Origin: Perkinsus marinus ATCC 50983
Taxonomy: Eukaryota > Perkinsozoa > Perkinsida > Perkinsidae
DNA length: 64,000 nt
Assembly (NCBI RefSeq): GCF_000006405.1
Contig: NW_003217015.1
Span: forward strand, 188,202 to 252,201
Direction of reading: 5' to 3'
In this document: positions 13,201 to 24,390 of the stretch, in pieces
How positions within the stretch are numbered: position 1 is the stretch's first letter
Layout of the letters: the number at the start of each line of letters is the position of its first letter
Notes under the pieces: generated by a model
Told to the model about the DNA's origin: nothing
The model's input: the letters and a program-made list of their open reading frames with translations, nothing else
Database searches by the model: none
Made by a program: the position numbers and the translations under genes

Positions 13201-14705
13201 ATTGTGGGGGAGTTGACGGCTCAGTTGCCACCAGGCGCTGATAGAACAGTCAATTACTCTAAGTGGAAGCAAGTTGGTGATCAGGCTCTAAAGCAGGTAA
13301 TGTTGCCCACCTGGAGGCATTGTTATTATCCTTACCACTCCTCTTTGAAATCACGCGAACTTCATAACTAACTATAGTGCCTCCATATGAGGCCCATCAG
13401 AGTATAGTGTCCATCACTAGCTGTCTCGTCAGGGTGATATCGACTTGGCGACTACTTGTTATTCACAAGGCTGTGACGTCACCGGCCTCATGCTCATTGC
13501 CCAAGCTACTGGGGATCGGTCTCTACTGGAGAAGGTAGCTTCTATGGCTAAGGAGAAAGGTGGGTTATATTAGCGGAGCGAAGCGATACTGGATGAGTAT
13601 TTTGTGTTTCAGAGATGTGGAATGTGGCGTTTTCTGCGTTTTTGCTCCTGGGTGATGCCGAGAGATGTGTGGATACGCTTGTGGACTCCAACAGGCTGCC
13701 GGAGGCTGTCTTCTTCGCTAGAACGTAGCACCGAACTTTATTGGCTCCGGGTGTATTCGGGCGTTCGTTAGATATTGCCCATCCAAGTTGGTGAATAAGG
13801 ATAGCGAGCTGTTCGAGAGCTGGCGGAAGGATCTTACGAGCGTGAATGCACAGGTGGGTATAAATAGTGTAGTGGTAGGTTAGTAAGCTAGAAATGTAGA
13901 GGTCGTCAGTTCGATCCCTGGTTAGTATGTATTCATCTGCCGTTCTGTTCAGTTGGCATCCAGCCTTGCTGATCCCCGTGATGAGAGTTACCAGGATAAG
14001 CTTTTCGCGGAGATGAGCAACACACTGGCGGCTGAGAGGAAAAGGTAGTACATGGTAGCCCATGGTTGTGGTATATTATAGTGATTATGTTAGGGAGGGG
14101 TCCAAGGCAGCTATCACCGCTGTCCCGGCGGATCGTTATACAGAGGATAAGAATTTGCTGGATGTCGATGTAACGGTGGAGATGTCACAGAATGAACAAA
14201 GCCTGTATGCTAAGATGGGCTGGTAGGTATATCATTGACCTATTTTGTATCTTGTATGGGTGGACCTAAAGATTCTCCTTTTGTCTCAGGACTGGCTCTG
14301 TTGCGCCGTCGGGCCTGCTGCCTGAGACGGATAGCTCTCCTTCGGAACGAGAGGTTGTTCATGCTCCAGCGGTCGACACACATGTTCATGAGGTAAGTGT
14401 ATCTTCATGATCGGAAGGTCCCTGGTTCAATCCCTGCAACGTGCATTTTTCAGTCCTCCCCGCCTGCGGCTGCCACTGCGGACTCTGAGAGTGTGTCTTC
14501 GCCAGGGACGGTGGGGGGCGTCTTTCCGAGCCACTTACCATAAATCTCTTTGTTAGGACGGCGTGCTGGTCGAGTCGGACAATCATCAGTACCAAGAATC
14601 ATCGGTAGGCTATCCACCTATTCGCACCAACCTTGACTGTGGTCTGATCATTATGATACTGCCTCGGCCACTGGTCCGGATCTGTTGTAGAGGTCGGGTG
14701 CCTTG
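10295..14705 (+). CDS. COPB2: coatomer subunit beta-prime (COPI coat), 3' end in assembly gap
   Basis: This is the beta-prime subunit of the COPI coat, which coats Golgi-derived retrograde vesicles. The start at 10295 is chosen because [10 protein letters not shown] and [10 protein letters not shown] match the family N-terminus. An upstream in-frame ATG at 10220 lacks homology. The first exons are 10295-10387, 10438-10530, 10585-10686 and 10742-10879. WD40 blades follow in order ([56 protein letters not shown]). Next come the second propeller ([28 protein letters not shown]) and the alpha-solenoid (about 12840-13850, with LADPRDE near 13970). The tail is Ser/Glu-rich, as in the family. At least fifteen introns occur, mostly 45-60 nt. 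Three of them carry tRNA-like sequence. Exon order is complete up to the gap and no exon looks broken. Confidence 0.95.
12176..12226 (+). repeat. tRNA-like intron B, in COPB2
   Basis: This intron is 51 nt long, a multiple of three, and has no stop in frame, so the frame runs straight through it. Removing it restores the family motif [19 protein letters not shown]. It carries the B box GGTTCGATCCC 14 nt after the donor, then 11 nt, then TTTTT, then ACGACAG as acceptor. Confidence 0.8.
13854..13952 (+). repeat. tRNA-like intron C, in COPB2, nearly full length
   Basis: This 99-nt intron joins VNAQ to LASSLADP. It holds an A-box-like TAGTGTAGTGG and the B box AGTTCGATCCC at about tRNA spacing. 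The presumed acceptor-stem ends GTATAAA and TTAGTAT can form six of seven pairs, two of them G-U. The D and anticodon arms pair poorly, so this is a decayed tRNA-like sequence and not a working tRNA gene. The position 11 nt after the B box reads TATTC instead of T5. Confidence 0.7.
14393..14453 (+). repeat. tRNA-like intron D, in COPB2
   Basis: This 61-nt intron has GTAAGT as donor and joins DTHVHE to SSPPAA. It carries the B box GGTTCAATCCC 26 nt after the donor. Exactly 11 nt later comes TTTTT, immediately followed by the acceptor CAG. The T run therefore takes the place of the pyrimidine tract. Confidence 0.8.
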
Positions 14706-15553
14706 NNNNNNNNNNNNNNNNNNNNNNNNNNNNNNNNNNNNNNNNNNNNNNNNNNNNNNNNNNNNNNNNNNNNNNNNNNNNNNNNNNNNNNNNNNNNNNN
14801 NNNNNNNNNNNNNNNNNNNNNNNNNNNNNNNNNNNNNNNNNNNNNNNNNNNNNNNNNNNNNNNNNNNNNNNNNNNNNNNNNNNNNNNNNNNNNNNNNNNN
14901 NNNNNNNNNNNNNNNNNNNNNNNNNNNNNNNNNNNNNNNNNNNNNNNNNNNNNNNNNNNNNNNNNNNNNNNNNNNNNNNNNNNNNNNNNNNNNNNNNNNN
15001 NNNNNNNNNNNNNNNNNNNNNNNNNNNNNNNNNNNNNNNNNNNNNNNNNNNNNNNNNNNNNNNNNNNNNNNNNNNNNNNNNNNNNNNNNNNNNNNNNNNN
15101 NNNNNNNNNNNNNNNNNNNNNNNNNNNNNNNNNNNNNNNNNNNNNNNNNNNNNNNNNNNNNNNNNNNNNNNNNNNNNNNNNNNNNNNNNNNNNNNNNNNN
15201 NNNNNNNNNNNNNNNNNNNNNNNNNNNNNNNNNNNNNNNNNNNNNNNNNNNNNNNNNNNNNNNNNNNNNNNNNNNNNNNNNNNNNNNNNNNNNNNNNNNN
15301 NNNNNNNNNNNNNNNNNNNNNNNNNNNNNNNNNNNNNNNNNNNNNNNNNNNNNNNNNNNNNNNNNNNNNNNNNNNNNNNNNNNNNNNNNNNNNNNNNNNN
15401 NNNNNNNNNNNNNNNNNNNNNNNNNNNNNNNNNNNNNNNNNNNNNNNNNNNNNNNNNNNNNNNNNNNNNNNNNNNNNNNNNNNNNNNNNNNNNNNNNNNN
15501 NNNNNNNNNNNNNNNNNNNNNNNNNNNNNNNNNNNNNNNNNNNNNNNNNNNNN
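14706..15553. other. assembly gap (N run)
   Basis: These 848 positions are unknown bases. The end of COPB2 and possibly the start of the next gene lie in it. Confidence 1.
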
Positions 15554-15993
15554 GTAGGAGTTATTATCAAGTATGGGGTGTGCTGCTAGTCTTATATGTG
15601 TAGAGGTTCATGAAGATGAAGATGGAAGTGATAAACATCATACCAACCCTAGTACTACTGTCCCTGTGCTATGAGGAGTATAAAGTAGTTGATGACAGGC
15701 TATCCCAAGAAGATTCTCATACGAGCTTGCCCTTCTTCGAGGAGATGTTGTCGAACTTGTTACTCTTCCCCTGTTGGTTCGTACTACAGTGTCGGTACTA
15801 AGGGTGATCTGCTTCTCAACAGTAGCAGCAGCCGTCTGTCGTTGTTGTTGTTGCAGGAAGTACTATCTGTGGCGGCGATGTTCAAAAGCCTCATACCTGC
15901 ACAAAGCCACCTCTCTATGGTGGATCGATGTACCATACTCAACAACAAGATCAACAGCAGCAGCAGCAACCAGGCCGATATGGCAGACGGTAG
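15554..15993 (+). CDS. acidic then Gln-rich C-terminal exons, gene unresolved
   Basis: After the gap an acidic stretch (EVHEDEDGSDKHHTNPSTT, about 15603-15660) is followed by frames ending in a Tyr/Gln-rich tail (LYGGSMYHTQQQDQQQQQQP, then GRYGRR and a stop near 15993). The acidic part could be the last segment of COPB2, whose tail is acidic. The Gln-rich tail is more likely a different gene. I recognise no domain, and the splice structure is not settled. Confidence 0.35.
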
Positions 15994-16259
15994 TAGGAGG
16001 GGTAGTCCCCCTTAGGATAATAGACCACTCTTACTACAGCATTTCCAGGTCAATTTAATCTTTTGAAAAATGCACATTTTCTTGATTTTTCCACACAGAA
16101 TTTGAATAGAATGGCTGGTGATATCCTTTGATTGGATCCTCATATGATGAAGATGCTAGACGGTGCTATCATGAGAACAATATTCTTATTGTTACTACCA
16201 AACTCGACCATCGGAGAGTCTATTCACTATACAAGGAGTACAATCGCGGGTCTTTAGGG

Positions 16260-17560
16260 CTTTTAGTGGCACAACCACACAGCTGGACAATTCACTGCCC
16301 CTCTGAAGGAGATCTGCAGTGTGGTATCTCAGGAAACGATCTCAGGACTGAGACATTTTCGATTCTGCATGTGTTTCGTGGTTGCAGCTTTCGGCTACAG
16401 GTCCGTCTCGTGTCGTGAAAGTTAGCGTTACTGATGAAATGATGAGCTCTGTTATTAGAACTTCATGAAAATTAAATGAAAAGCACAGGGCGAAATCGTG
16501 AAAAATGGGCATTTCTTCAAGAATAGTAGGTTAAAAATCGAAAATTCGGGCAAACCATCAAGTTGACCTGGACTTGGTGTAGCAGTGGTAGTAGAAGAGT
16601 GCAGTGCATGTGCCTCGTTAGGTTGCATTATACAACAACCCCTCTGACGCCTATCCACGAACTGCGGGAGATGACCTCATCTGAGATGAGCGACTATTGC
16701 CCGACTGTAGTGTCGTCATCGGAAGCCACTGAGGAGCCGTATAGGCCAGTGATAGTGGATAGTGTGGATAGGAGATGGAAGAGCCGTCGGAGGTCTGATC
16801 CGGTAATTTGGCGTCGAGGAAAGACTTTCTATTGATTCCATAGAGTTCTTATCGCGGCCTTGAATGATGAGGCGTTCTTCTGGTGATACTGTCATGTGGG
16901 AGATTATACGACATGTGCGCTTGAATGATTATCGAGAATGTCAATCGCTGGCAAAAGTGAATCTGTAAAAGTTACCGCTCGGTTGGAGCTTGCCTCTTCT
17001 GTTCAGTCGCCTCGAAGGTCCTCGAGAAGGCCGAGGGTCGATAGTGGTAAGGATAGAGATGGTAGCAATAATTGTATGAGAATATCTGCTTTTTAACCTT
17101 AATCTTGAAGAGCTCTCGGATCTGTTCGATAGAGCTCCTCATGCTAGGAGGAATTCCCAGGGCGTCCAGGATAACAAATTTTTGTCGGCGTGAACAAGCC
17201 TCATTGTTTCTGGAAGACGCTAGTGTGCTGGATTGTATTTCTATTGGTCTCGATCCGTATCTGGTCTCTCGTCGGTGCTGTCTCGATTGGTCCTGTGATT
17301 TCTGGAGGCCACCGATCACCTGTAGATGTATCTGTAATTTCTTCAATTGTTCTACTCAATTTCAACCCTGAATGATGAAGGCGGGGGAATATCTCATTTT
17401 CATCCACCTCTCATTTTGAGTTTGTTCAATACTGGTCGGAAAGCAGGTCGATTTTGTCTTAGTTCTGCCATCATCATGTTGCTATGGGCCGTAGCGTACA
17501 GGGAGGCGGGTCGTCGATGCTGCGTCGGGCTCCTCACGCGTCAACTAGAAGGTTGATCGA
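16260..17560 (+). CDS. possible exons of an unknown gene
   Basis: Several plus-strand stretches look coding. One near 16260-16440 reads APLKEICSVVSQET and later TGPSRVVKVSVTDEMMSSV. One at about 16616-16803 is acidic then basic (EMTSSEMSDYCPTVVSSSEA, RRWKSRRRSDP). One at about 16940-17050 reads SESVKVTARLELASSVQSP. They are separated by AT-rich, intron-like sequence. No known domain is visible. The Ser/Arg-rich composition suggests a disordered protein. Confidence 0.3.
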
Positions 17561-17721
17561 TGGACTTTGCTACGAAACGCCGGTGATGGTTTTGCCATGA
17601 GCAGCGTTTTCCTATAAGTAGATTCGAATGACTGAAGATTTGGGATGGAGAGATGTTGTGAGATGGTAATCGAGATGTGAGCATGAGGACCAGCGTGGTA
17701 AAATATACACATGACCAACCA

Positions 17722-17894
17722 CAAGTGTTGGTGACAATATAAAAACTCTGAGGAAATTTTAGAGAATTTCTCTTAGTTTCTGTCCGCGATCGTATATATT
17801 CTCTCGATTCGATTCGTATATGAACTCCTATAATCATTGAGGAAACTATTGAGCTCAGCAGCTGAGGGAAGCGAGCACATATTTTGCAGCACTG
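17722..17894 (+). repeat. dispersed repeat family R, copy 1
   Basis: The copy runs from TGTTGGTGACAATATAAA through AGGAAATT, CGTATATGAACTCCTATAAT and GAGCTCAGCAGCTGAGGGAA to CAGCACTG. Five more copies lie at about 32.5, 36.7, 43.5, 44.0 and 53.3 kb. Confidence 0.75.
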
Positions 17895-18141
17895 ATGAGG
17901 ACTTCATTGCAGATGGTGGTCTCCTGTTATTGTGATTTCCTGTTGTGTTGTTCCAAGTTGAGCTGACGTGATGGGTATCTACAACTGTCGTGTTATGGGA
18001 AATCCAACCGATTGCGTTGGCATATGACGAATCATGACTTGCGTGCGCGAACCGACATGACTCTTTGATGCAAGATTGAAACCGACATCCTCAAAGGATT
18101 ATAGAATGAAAGTATTCTCAAGAGGTGGTGTTGATGGCGAG

Positions 18142-19345
18142 TTTTTTTTTGTTTTTTTTGACGCATTTACCAGCCTGTGGGGGGAAAATCCGGTTACGGA
18201 GAACCTTAGGAGGTGTGGCCCTCAGAAGGATACTGTGGGACTCGCATGACCATACCCACTAAAAACCCCCAGAGGCTGGGCCCAAAAGGCAGAACGTCTG
18301 ATGGAACCAGCCCCTACTAGCCACTTCTCACAGAGGATGGAGGCTGCGCGTCGCACTTCTCCATGTGTTTAGCAAGATTGCTAGCCCGAAAATATTTCTT
18401 GCCACAGCGCTCACAACGTGAACAAGTAAATATCTTTGGCGCTCTCGGCACAGTAGGGATAGGAGCTTTAAACAACTCCTTAGCCACCACAAGTGCTTCA
18501 GCGAGTGACTTACAAGGCCTGAACAGGTTGGCGTCAGCTTTGAGGCTAGGAACGCCTAGCCTGGCGTTGAAGTCACCGCAGACAATTTCCGGACGTTCTA
18601 GTCTCACCACTTCTTCGACAACATCCCAAAACTCATCCTTTTGACCCTGCGGCGCTACCTCTGTGGGAGCGTAGCACACAACAATGGTTATGCCACTGTT
18701 CAGCGTGATGTGAGCTATTCTATTTGAAACAGATACCCACGACTGAACCCTGACATTGGGATGGACTAGGAAACCCACTCCACCGATTCCGCGTAGTGCA
18801 GGAGAGCTGTGGAGGATGTGATCCCCTTGCGATTCTCCTTGCACTTCCTCTCGTAGTCGAGTTTCCTGTAGGGCGATTATTGGGACATCACTCCCGATCG
18901 CCTTCAAGGACTCAACGACTGCCAACCTGTTGGCGTATCCTAATAGAGAACGTACGTTCCAGGTGTACATGCGTATCACACTGGGGTCTACGTCCCTACG
19001 GAAGTACGACCTGGTGGATCCACCACTATGAGGACTGTAATTCGCAGTAACTGAGGGTGTCCTACGCCTCTGAGAGGCGGCCTCTCAGAACTATCGCGAT
19101 GTGCCCGGGTACGCTGGCGCTTGAGTCGACGCCTGGCAGCTCTTGCCGCCCGCCGCCTCCTCAGGGCGTCTTGTGATCGCGTCCCACGGCGTCGTCCTGT
19201 CCGCTTGCTGTCGGTCACCGCATCAGCTGTCGAAGAGACAGCGAGCGGCTCATCCGGTTCGCCACGTGAAGGCCGCGAGTCGGGGGAGGACATTTTGCGA
19301 GCCAAAAAATGAACCTGGGACCCAGCTATAAGCTACCTCCCTTCG
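18142..19345 (-). mobile_element. short LINE derivative with endonuclease part, zinc finger and poly(A)-like tail
   Basis: On the minus strand an Arg-rich frame (19305-18988) is followed, in another frame, by an APE-type endonuclease start (18979-18317). The latter shows TWNVRSLLG, ALQETRLR, GGVGFLVHP and VCGDFNARLG, the usual order of catalytic blocks. Shortly after GDFNARLG the protein switches to a C2H2 finger (CERCGKKYFRASNLAKHMEKC spans the finger, about residues 190-210) and stops. The last endonuclease block and the whole reverse transcriptase are absent. The 3' end has a run read on the plus strand as T9-G-T8 (18142-18159), that is, a poly(A)-like tail. I read this as an internally deleted LINE copy moved by a full-length relative. 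I found no clear target duplication. Confidence 0.7.
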
Positions 19346-19399
19346 GGGTAAGGTTACATTAAAAGTGTTAGTAAGTTTATCTAGAGAGAGTGCTGTGAG

Positions 19400-20559
19400 T
19401 TGGGTTTGGGAGTTTACTTTTATCTTAAGGTCCCTAGTGAGGTCGCTATCTTGCTTTATTTGGACTTTAAGAGTTTATTTACCGTAAGTATGTCTCTGCC
19501 TATCCTCGACAGCATCTCCTCCATTGGGGACTCTGCTGATGATACAAGCGTGCCAGGCCTGGGCACCTACATCAGTCGTATCCTTGATGAGCGTAGTTAC
19601 ACCGGGGAATTCAGGGGACCGAACGTCCAGACCTGGAAGGTTGGAAGGGTCGTTCATGTCCTCGGGAGTCCGCCCAATACTGATGCGTTAGCTGATGTAA
19701 CCGGTTACCGTAACTACGTCGTCGCCAGCGACAAGTGCGTCACCATCAGGCTTGGCCGCTCTGTCGAAGGGTTGCACAACGTCGTGCAGTCGTCCTCAGC
19801 TGTGGGGGTAGAGGTCAGCGCTGACGTCGGCCGGATTAGTGCCATCGTAACACGTTATAACTTGCGTGCGCCTATCGAGCCGGGGGTAGCTATCGAAAGA
19901 CTACCCTCGACCGGGGAGTCCAAGTTATCTGCAGAAACAGTTACGAGACAGTTCGGTCTCGTCAGCGAGTCTAATACTGGGTATCTGTGGACTGGGGTCG
20001 GTCTAAATTACTTGACTTGTATAATGGGAAATGGCGAGGCCAACCTCGGGTTGGAATGGCGCGCCATTCTTCCAGAGCCTCTGGACCAGAGGTAGACCGC
20101 TGGTCCTATGAAAACCACCTGAGGCAGGTCTCTATTCACGCCGAAGATCTAACGAGTGGCAAGATCCTTATGCTACACCTTACTCGTTCTGAATATGAGA
20201 TTTGCGGCGGCATCATGAAGATACTCTTTGCGAATAGACCGTTTGAGGTTGATTTCAACGGGCGAGAGATATTACTACAACGTGTCAACTGGAGTCCGCC
20301 CCGTGTCGCTTTGGTACTCAACGACCAGCCGATTGGTGCTGCTATACTCGCTATACCCGTGCTGGCCGGTTACGACCCGCAGGAGCTCGGCGAAGTCGGT
20401 CCGATATCAGTGTCGGGTCTGGAAACAGCCTTGCGCGTTATTGCTAGAAACTGCGGGGACCCAGAAGGCCTAGTCTCTGGGTTCACATATGCCGCCAGCT
20501 TCGTGCACTATGCGAGTCCGCTAGGCCGCACGTCTGACCATTTACCTGATGGCGAGTGA
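19400..20559 (+). other. two overlapping intron-free frames of unknown, possibly virus-like origin
   Basis: Open frames at 19490-20095 (starting MSLPILDSISS) and 19987-20559 (ending SDHLPDGE) fill this block without introns, unlike the host genes around it. They overlap by about 100 nt. The AT-rich leader and a structured tail (20592-20704) suggest a complete transcribed unit. I recognise no capsid, polymerase or transposase motif. It might be an inserted virus-like element or an unusual single-copy gene. I cannot tell whether it is whole or broken. Confidence 0.4.
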
Positions 20560-20591
20560 GAGAATAAAAGCAAAACCTGTCTGAGGACTAC

Positions 20592-20704
20592 TTGACGGTG
20601 TATGTCAGTTTAAAGTCCAACACCGTCAACGGTTTGGTAAGACTTATTTAAACTTACACTTGGGTTTTTGCCGTCGTGCACGTAAGGTAGTGCTTCTTGC
20701 ACGA
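20592..20704 (+). other. two successive hairpins after the unknown frames
   Basis: TTGACGGTGT (20592-20601) pairs perfectly with ACACCGTCAA (20620-20629) around an 18-nt loop. TCGTGCA (20674-20680) pairs with TGCACGA (20698-20704) around a 17-nt loop. The similar loop sizes suggest an RNA-level role in the 3' region of the preceding unit. Confidence 0.55.
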
Positions 20705-20898
20705 TTTATTATAGCCCAGTGAACCACCAGTTTATCGAAATAGTAATGCGAAATTGACTCAACTCGCGTTAATGACTTGGGTCTTATCGCCACCTCTGTG
20801 AATCCGTTCGACCATCTCACTTAGAAACTCAAAGGCAAACAGTATTATCTTGGATATAGAGACGCTGAGGCATGCTCTCATGATCAATCGTGAGACGG

Positions 20899-23800
20899 TT
20901 ACTTCAGGGATAGATGTGAGCGCTGGTTCCAGTAATACTTCTGGGATGCGTTGATCGGCCTGCTTCCCACCCAGGCTTCGGTCGGTAGTGGACTGAATTC
21001 TACAGGAGATGAGACCTCTGCGTCTTCAGAACTTCGTGCAGACGATGAAGCTTGACCGTCTGACAAGGAAAGAACATATTGAGTTAACACCCATACCGCT
21101 CCCGAGACTGTCATATGTCACGATGAGGCTTCATAGTGGGGTCATATGCTCGACTCGTCACCAAGGATCGGAGTAGCACTGATTCTTGACGTTACGGGAC
21201 AAACCGGCTCATCTGGACACGATGGATGGAGAGAAGGGACCGATTGAGGTGTCTGAAGAGATGATAAATCTTCGACTGCGGAGAGGTCGGCTTACATCCA
21301 TGGAATAACGATCCTTCACAGGAGGGGCACGATCGTGGTTGTATTGAGTAGCAATAGCTTTCTCAAGCACCACTAGGCGATCGTCTAGGTCGGCCCTTAT
21401 CATATCGTCAGAATTGTACCGGAGCTCATAACACTCGTTCTCTACTGTGGCGAGCCTCATCAGGATGGCTCTCATCTCCTGAACATGATTTCAGTGTTCA
21501 CATCGTCCACGGGCATACTTCGTGAATCTTTCTTATACTAGTTTGGACTCGACCTTCCACTTCTTGCGCGATACTCACTGGCTTGCTATGAGCCTCGATA
21601 ACCTCACGCCTACGACATCAGTTTTGAGGCGCACACGACATGAAGTTGTTGCTACAGTTTGACCAGCATCACGGATTGTTCATCACGAATGTCTGCCTTC
21701 AGCTCATCAACCGCCCGACAACTCTGATCAGCTTTTCTCCTCATCACAGCCACTCTATGTTCGAGAACCTTCGAGATCAAGATTGAAGTCATCAGCAAAA
21801 CCATTCAAAGGGTCATGTTACTTCCATCGACCTTCGAGAGGCGCTCATCTCCTTCTCTAATTTACAAACTTCCATACTGGACTTCACATGCTTAGCTACA
21901 GCGTTGTCGATCAACTTCGTTAATCCCGGTGACGCTAGTAGATTCCTCCTGAAATCGCAACTTATACCCCCAGAAATTAGCGCTCTGTTCCTAACGCTGT
22001 CCGCTGCACTTCCTCAGAGGGGCATTCACTACTGACAGAGGACCGCGACATTAACTGGCTTTGTCCCGACCCAGAAGTGACAACCTCCTGGAACAGTTCA
22101 CAGTTGAAATCTCACGATTGACATTCTGTTACTGTCACCTCAACCTGTTTCTTGAGTTTATTCAGTTCCCGTTGCAGACCGTTAGTCGCCTTGCTGCACT
22201 GTTTCACTGATGCCCTTATGGACTCCGAGAATCTGATCGTCCCGATGCGGTCGTTACCAAGATGGGGACGACGACTGACAAATCCGAGGCCTGTCTCGAT
22301 TTCGAAGGAGACTCTTCCGCCGCCTTCTGCCTCGCGCGAATCTCTTCGATCTGTTGCGGTATGGCTAGGTCGTCGAGGCGCCTGATGAGGAAGGGCCTTC
22401 AGCCCCAGCACCACCACGCACTGACCTCGTACCGACACAGTTTCTCTTCAGCAAGTGTGAGCAGCCACTCCTCTCGGAGTTCATTTTCGTCCTCACGATA
22501 ACCAAGCTCTGCCACAGTGGATTCAAGGCGAGCCAATCGGGCATTCACCTGATGGGAAATATTATCAGATGGATGTGCCGTTTCTTTCATGATAAAGTAA
22601 TCCGATTCGAGTCATCTACACTGATACTACTGCAGCGTCATTGGATTCGTTGACTTCAGCATTCCTACTGACTTCCGGCCGAGCCGATCCTTCATCGCGT
22701 TCATGACGGGAAGCGCGTCGTAACTTGAGAGCGTAGGAAGAGCTAATAGGATCATTCAGTCGGTCTTGTGGCACCTCAGCGACTTCCTCTTCTAGTTGGG
22801 AAAATTTTACGTGAATTTCTCGCAACTGACTTGCAGTGTTTTCCTCAAGTCTCGACAACCACGACACCTGATCAGCGGAACTCACATAACTTCATAAATA
22901 ATTTTCGATCCTACAATCTCCACCATCGTGGGCTTCTGTCCTGCGGAATTAATTTCATGTTCGTTCCTGGCTGTTGCGACTTGCGAGGATTCGAAGCGGT
23001 TCGCGAAACTCTAAGTAGAGGGCTCGTATTCCAGGCAACTCAATAGCGCCCGATTGTTCCACATTTCAAGTAGCCGTTCATTTCTCATTCGAGAGTATGT
23101 CACGGATTTTCCAACCGACACAGGTCAACTATCTACCATTATAAATGTTGAATCCTTCGACTGGCTTGCTCTCTCTTCAACCTTGTCGGGACCGCCCGAG
23201 TTCGAAGTGGTAACATCACTCATCATCTACGTTGTGAACAGCTGCACATGTGTCTGCTACTCACCGCGGCGTGGTTCTATATCAACGTGGTCGATGCACG
23301 GCCTACCTTACCCAAGATTGACTTCGGAAAAACTCAAGAGTGTTATGCTGAAGAGAAACATTCTAACTTCATACTCTTGTAAAGTTATAGCTGTCTATGT
23401 GCTCTATCTAACTCTGCTATCTTCAATGGCAGCACTCAAGAAGATCAATATCATCGACAATCTTCGAGGGGTCGGCCGATGGAGACAGTTCAGCATATAA
23501 CGCTTGCATACGCAAGAGTGTAGTACGTACCTGAGGCACCTCAAGTCTTTCCTACTGGAGACCCCCATCCTTACGAATCGATCAAATGATACTGTAGACA
23601 ATCAGAGGCCCCGATTTAGGGCGTGGCGCGCGCTGTAGAGCGAGCAGTTCCTTCCTAGACACGACTGAAGGACTGATGAATACTTTAGCTTCAGAGCAAA
23701 CAACAAGACTACAATATTGTAGCTCTTCCACATCGTCGAAGTCGGGAGGTAGACTCAGAGGGCCACAACTATTATACTTTATACATTCAAAACATGACCG

Positions 23801-24390
23801 GGCAGCAGAAGTCTCGGGGATGTTCGGTGATGCGGGAGGAGAGTCTGTCGCTGCCGATGACTCTAATTACGATGTCCAGCGTCATCTCCGCCAGGACCTG
23901 AATGCATCACTCTCAAGACCAGTCGAGATGACTGAGGCGCACGGACCTTTTCGGTTGGACTGATGCTTTTAGATAGCTCCTCGAGTCGCTGTGAAATCAA
24001 GACCAGATTGTCAAATACAAACGAAGACAGCATTCCTGGCGACATCCTGAGACGGATACGTTCTCACCGTACCAAAGTAGAGGAGAGTTGGCGCACCTGT
24101 CCAGCCCCTGAACGGCTGCTAACGTATGGATATCAGACCACTCCATCTCATCCTTGCTCCCTAATAACTCACAGAGTACTTCAGCGAGGACTTCATCGGA
24201 CCGCGTGGAATCACTTCGTGACAGTGCCTGAGGGGTAGATAACAGTGAACTTCATAGTTCGTCCGCAACAAGTCTAACGTTCTCCGAGATTTTCTCCGCG
24301 AGTTTTATCAAAATGAAGACTAGGCCTAACATAGCCGTCTCAAAGCTGTTGCGGCACTGCCAAGCGATTTTCCTATAAATATTGGCTTGC
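20899..24390 (-). CDS. coiled-coil protein, multi-exon, function unknown
   Basis: Minus-strand exons encode heptad-rich stretches, including SRLEENTASQLREIHVKFSQ (22884-22616), LARLESTVAELGYREDENEL (22590-22440), SVKQCSKATNGLQRELNKLK (near 22200), ATVENECYELRYNSDD and DDRLVVLEKAIATQ (near 21400), and FDNLVLISQRLEELSKSI (near 24000). The C-terminus is Ser/Glu-rich and stops at 20899. No motor, SMC or kinase motif is seen, so a cytoskeletal or scaffold protein is only a guess. The border with the next gene upstream is uncertain, because SFETAMLGLVFILIKLAEKI (near 24300) could belong to either. Frames change between exons as expected from splicing. Confidence 0.5.

Noticed and set aside
13860-13930. 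A genuine tRNA gene
   Set aside because: D and anticodon arms do not fold well and there is no T run at the expected place; it is an intron by homology.
14599-15603. Long frames across the N run
   Set aside because: They consist of unknown bases and carry no information.
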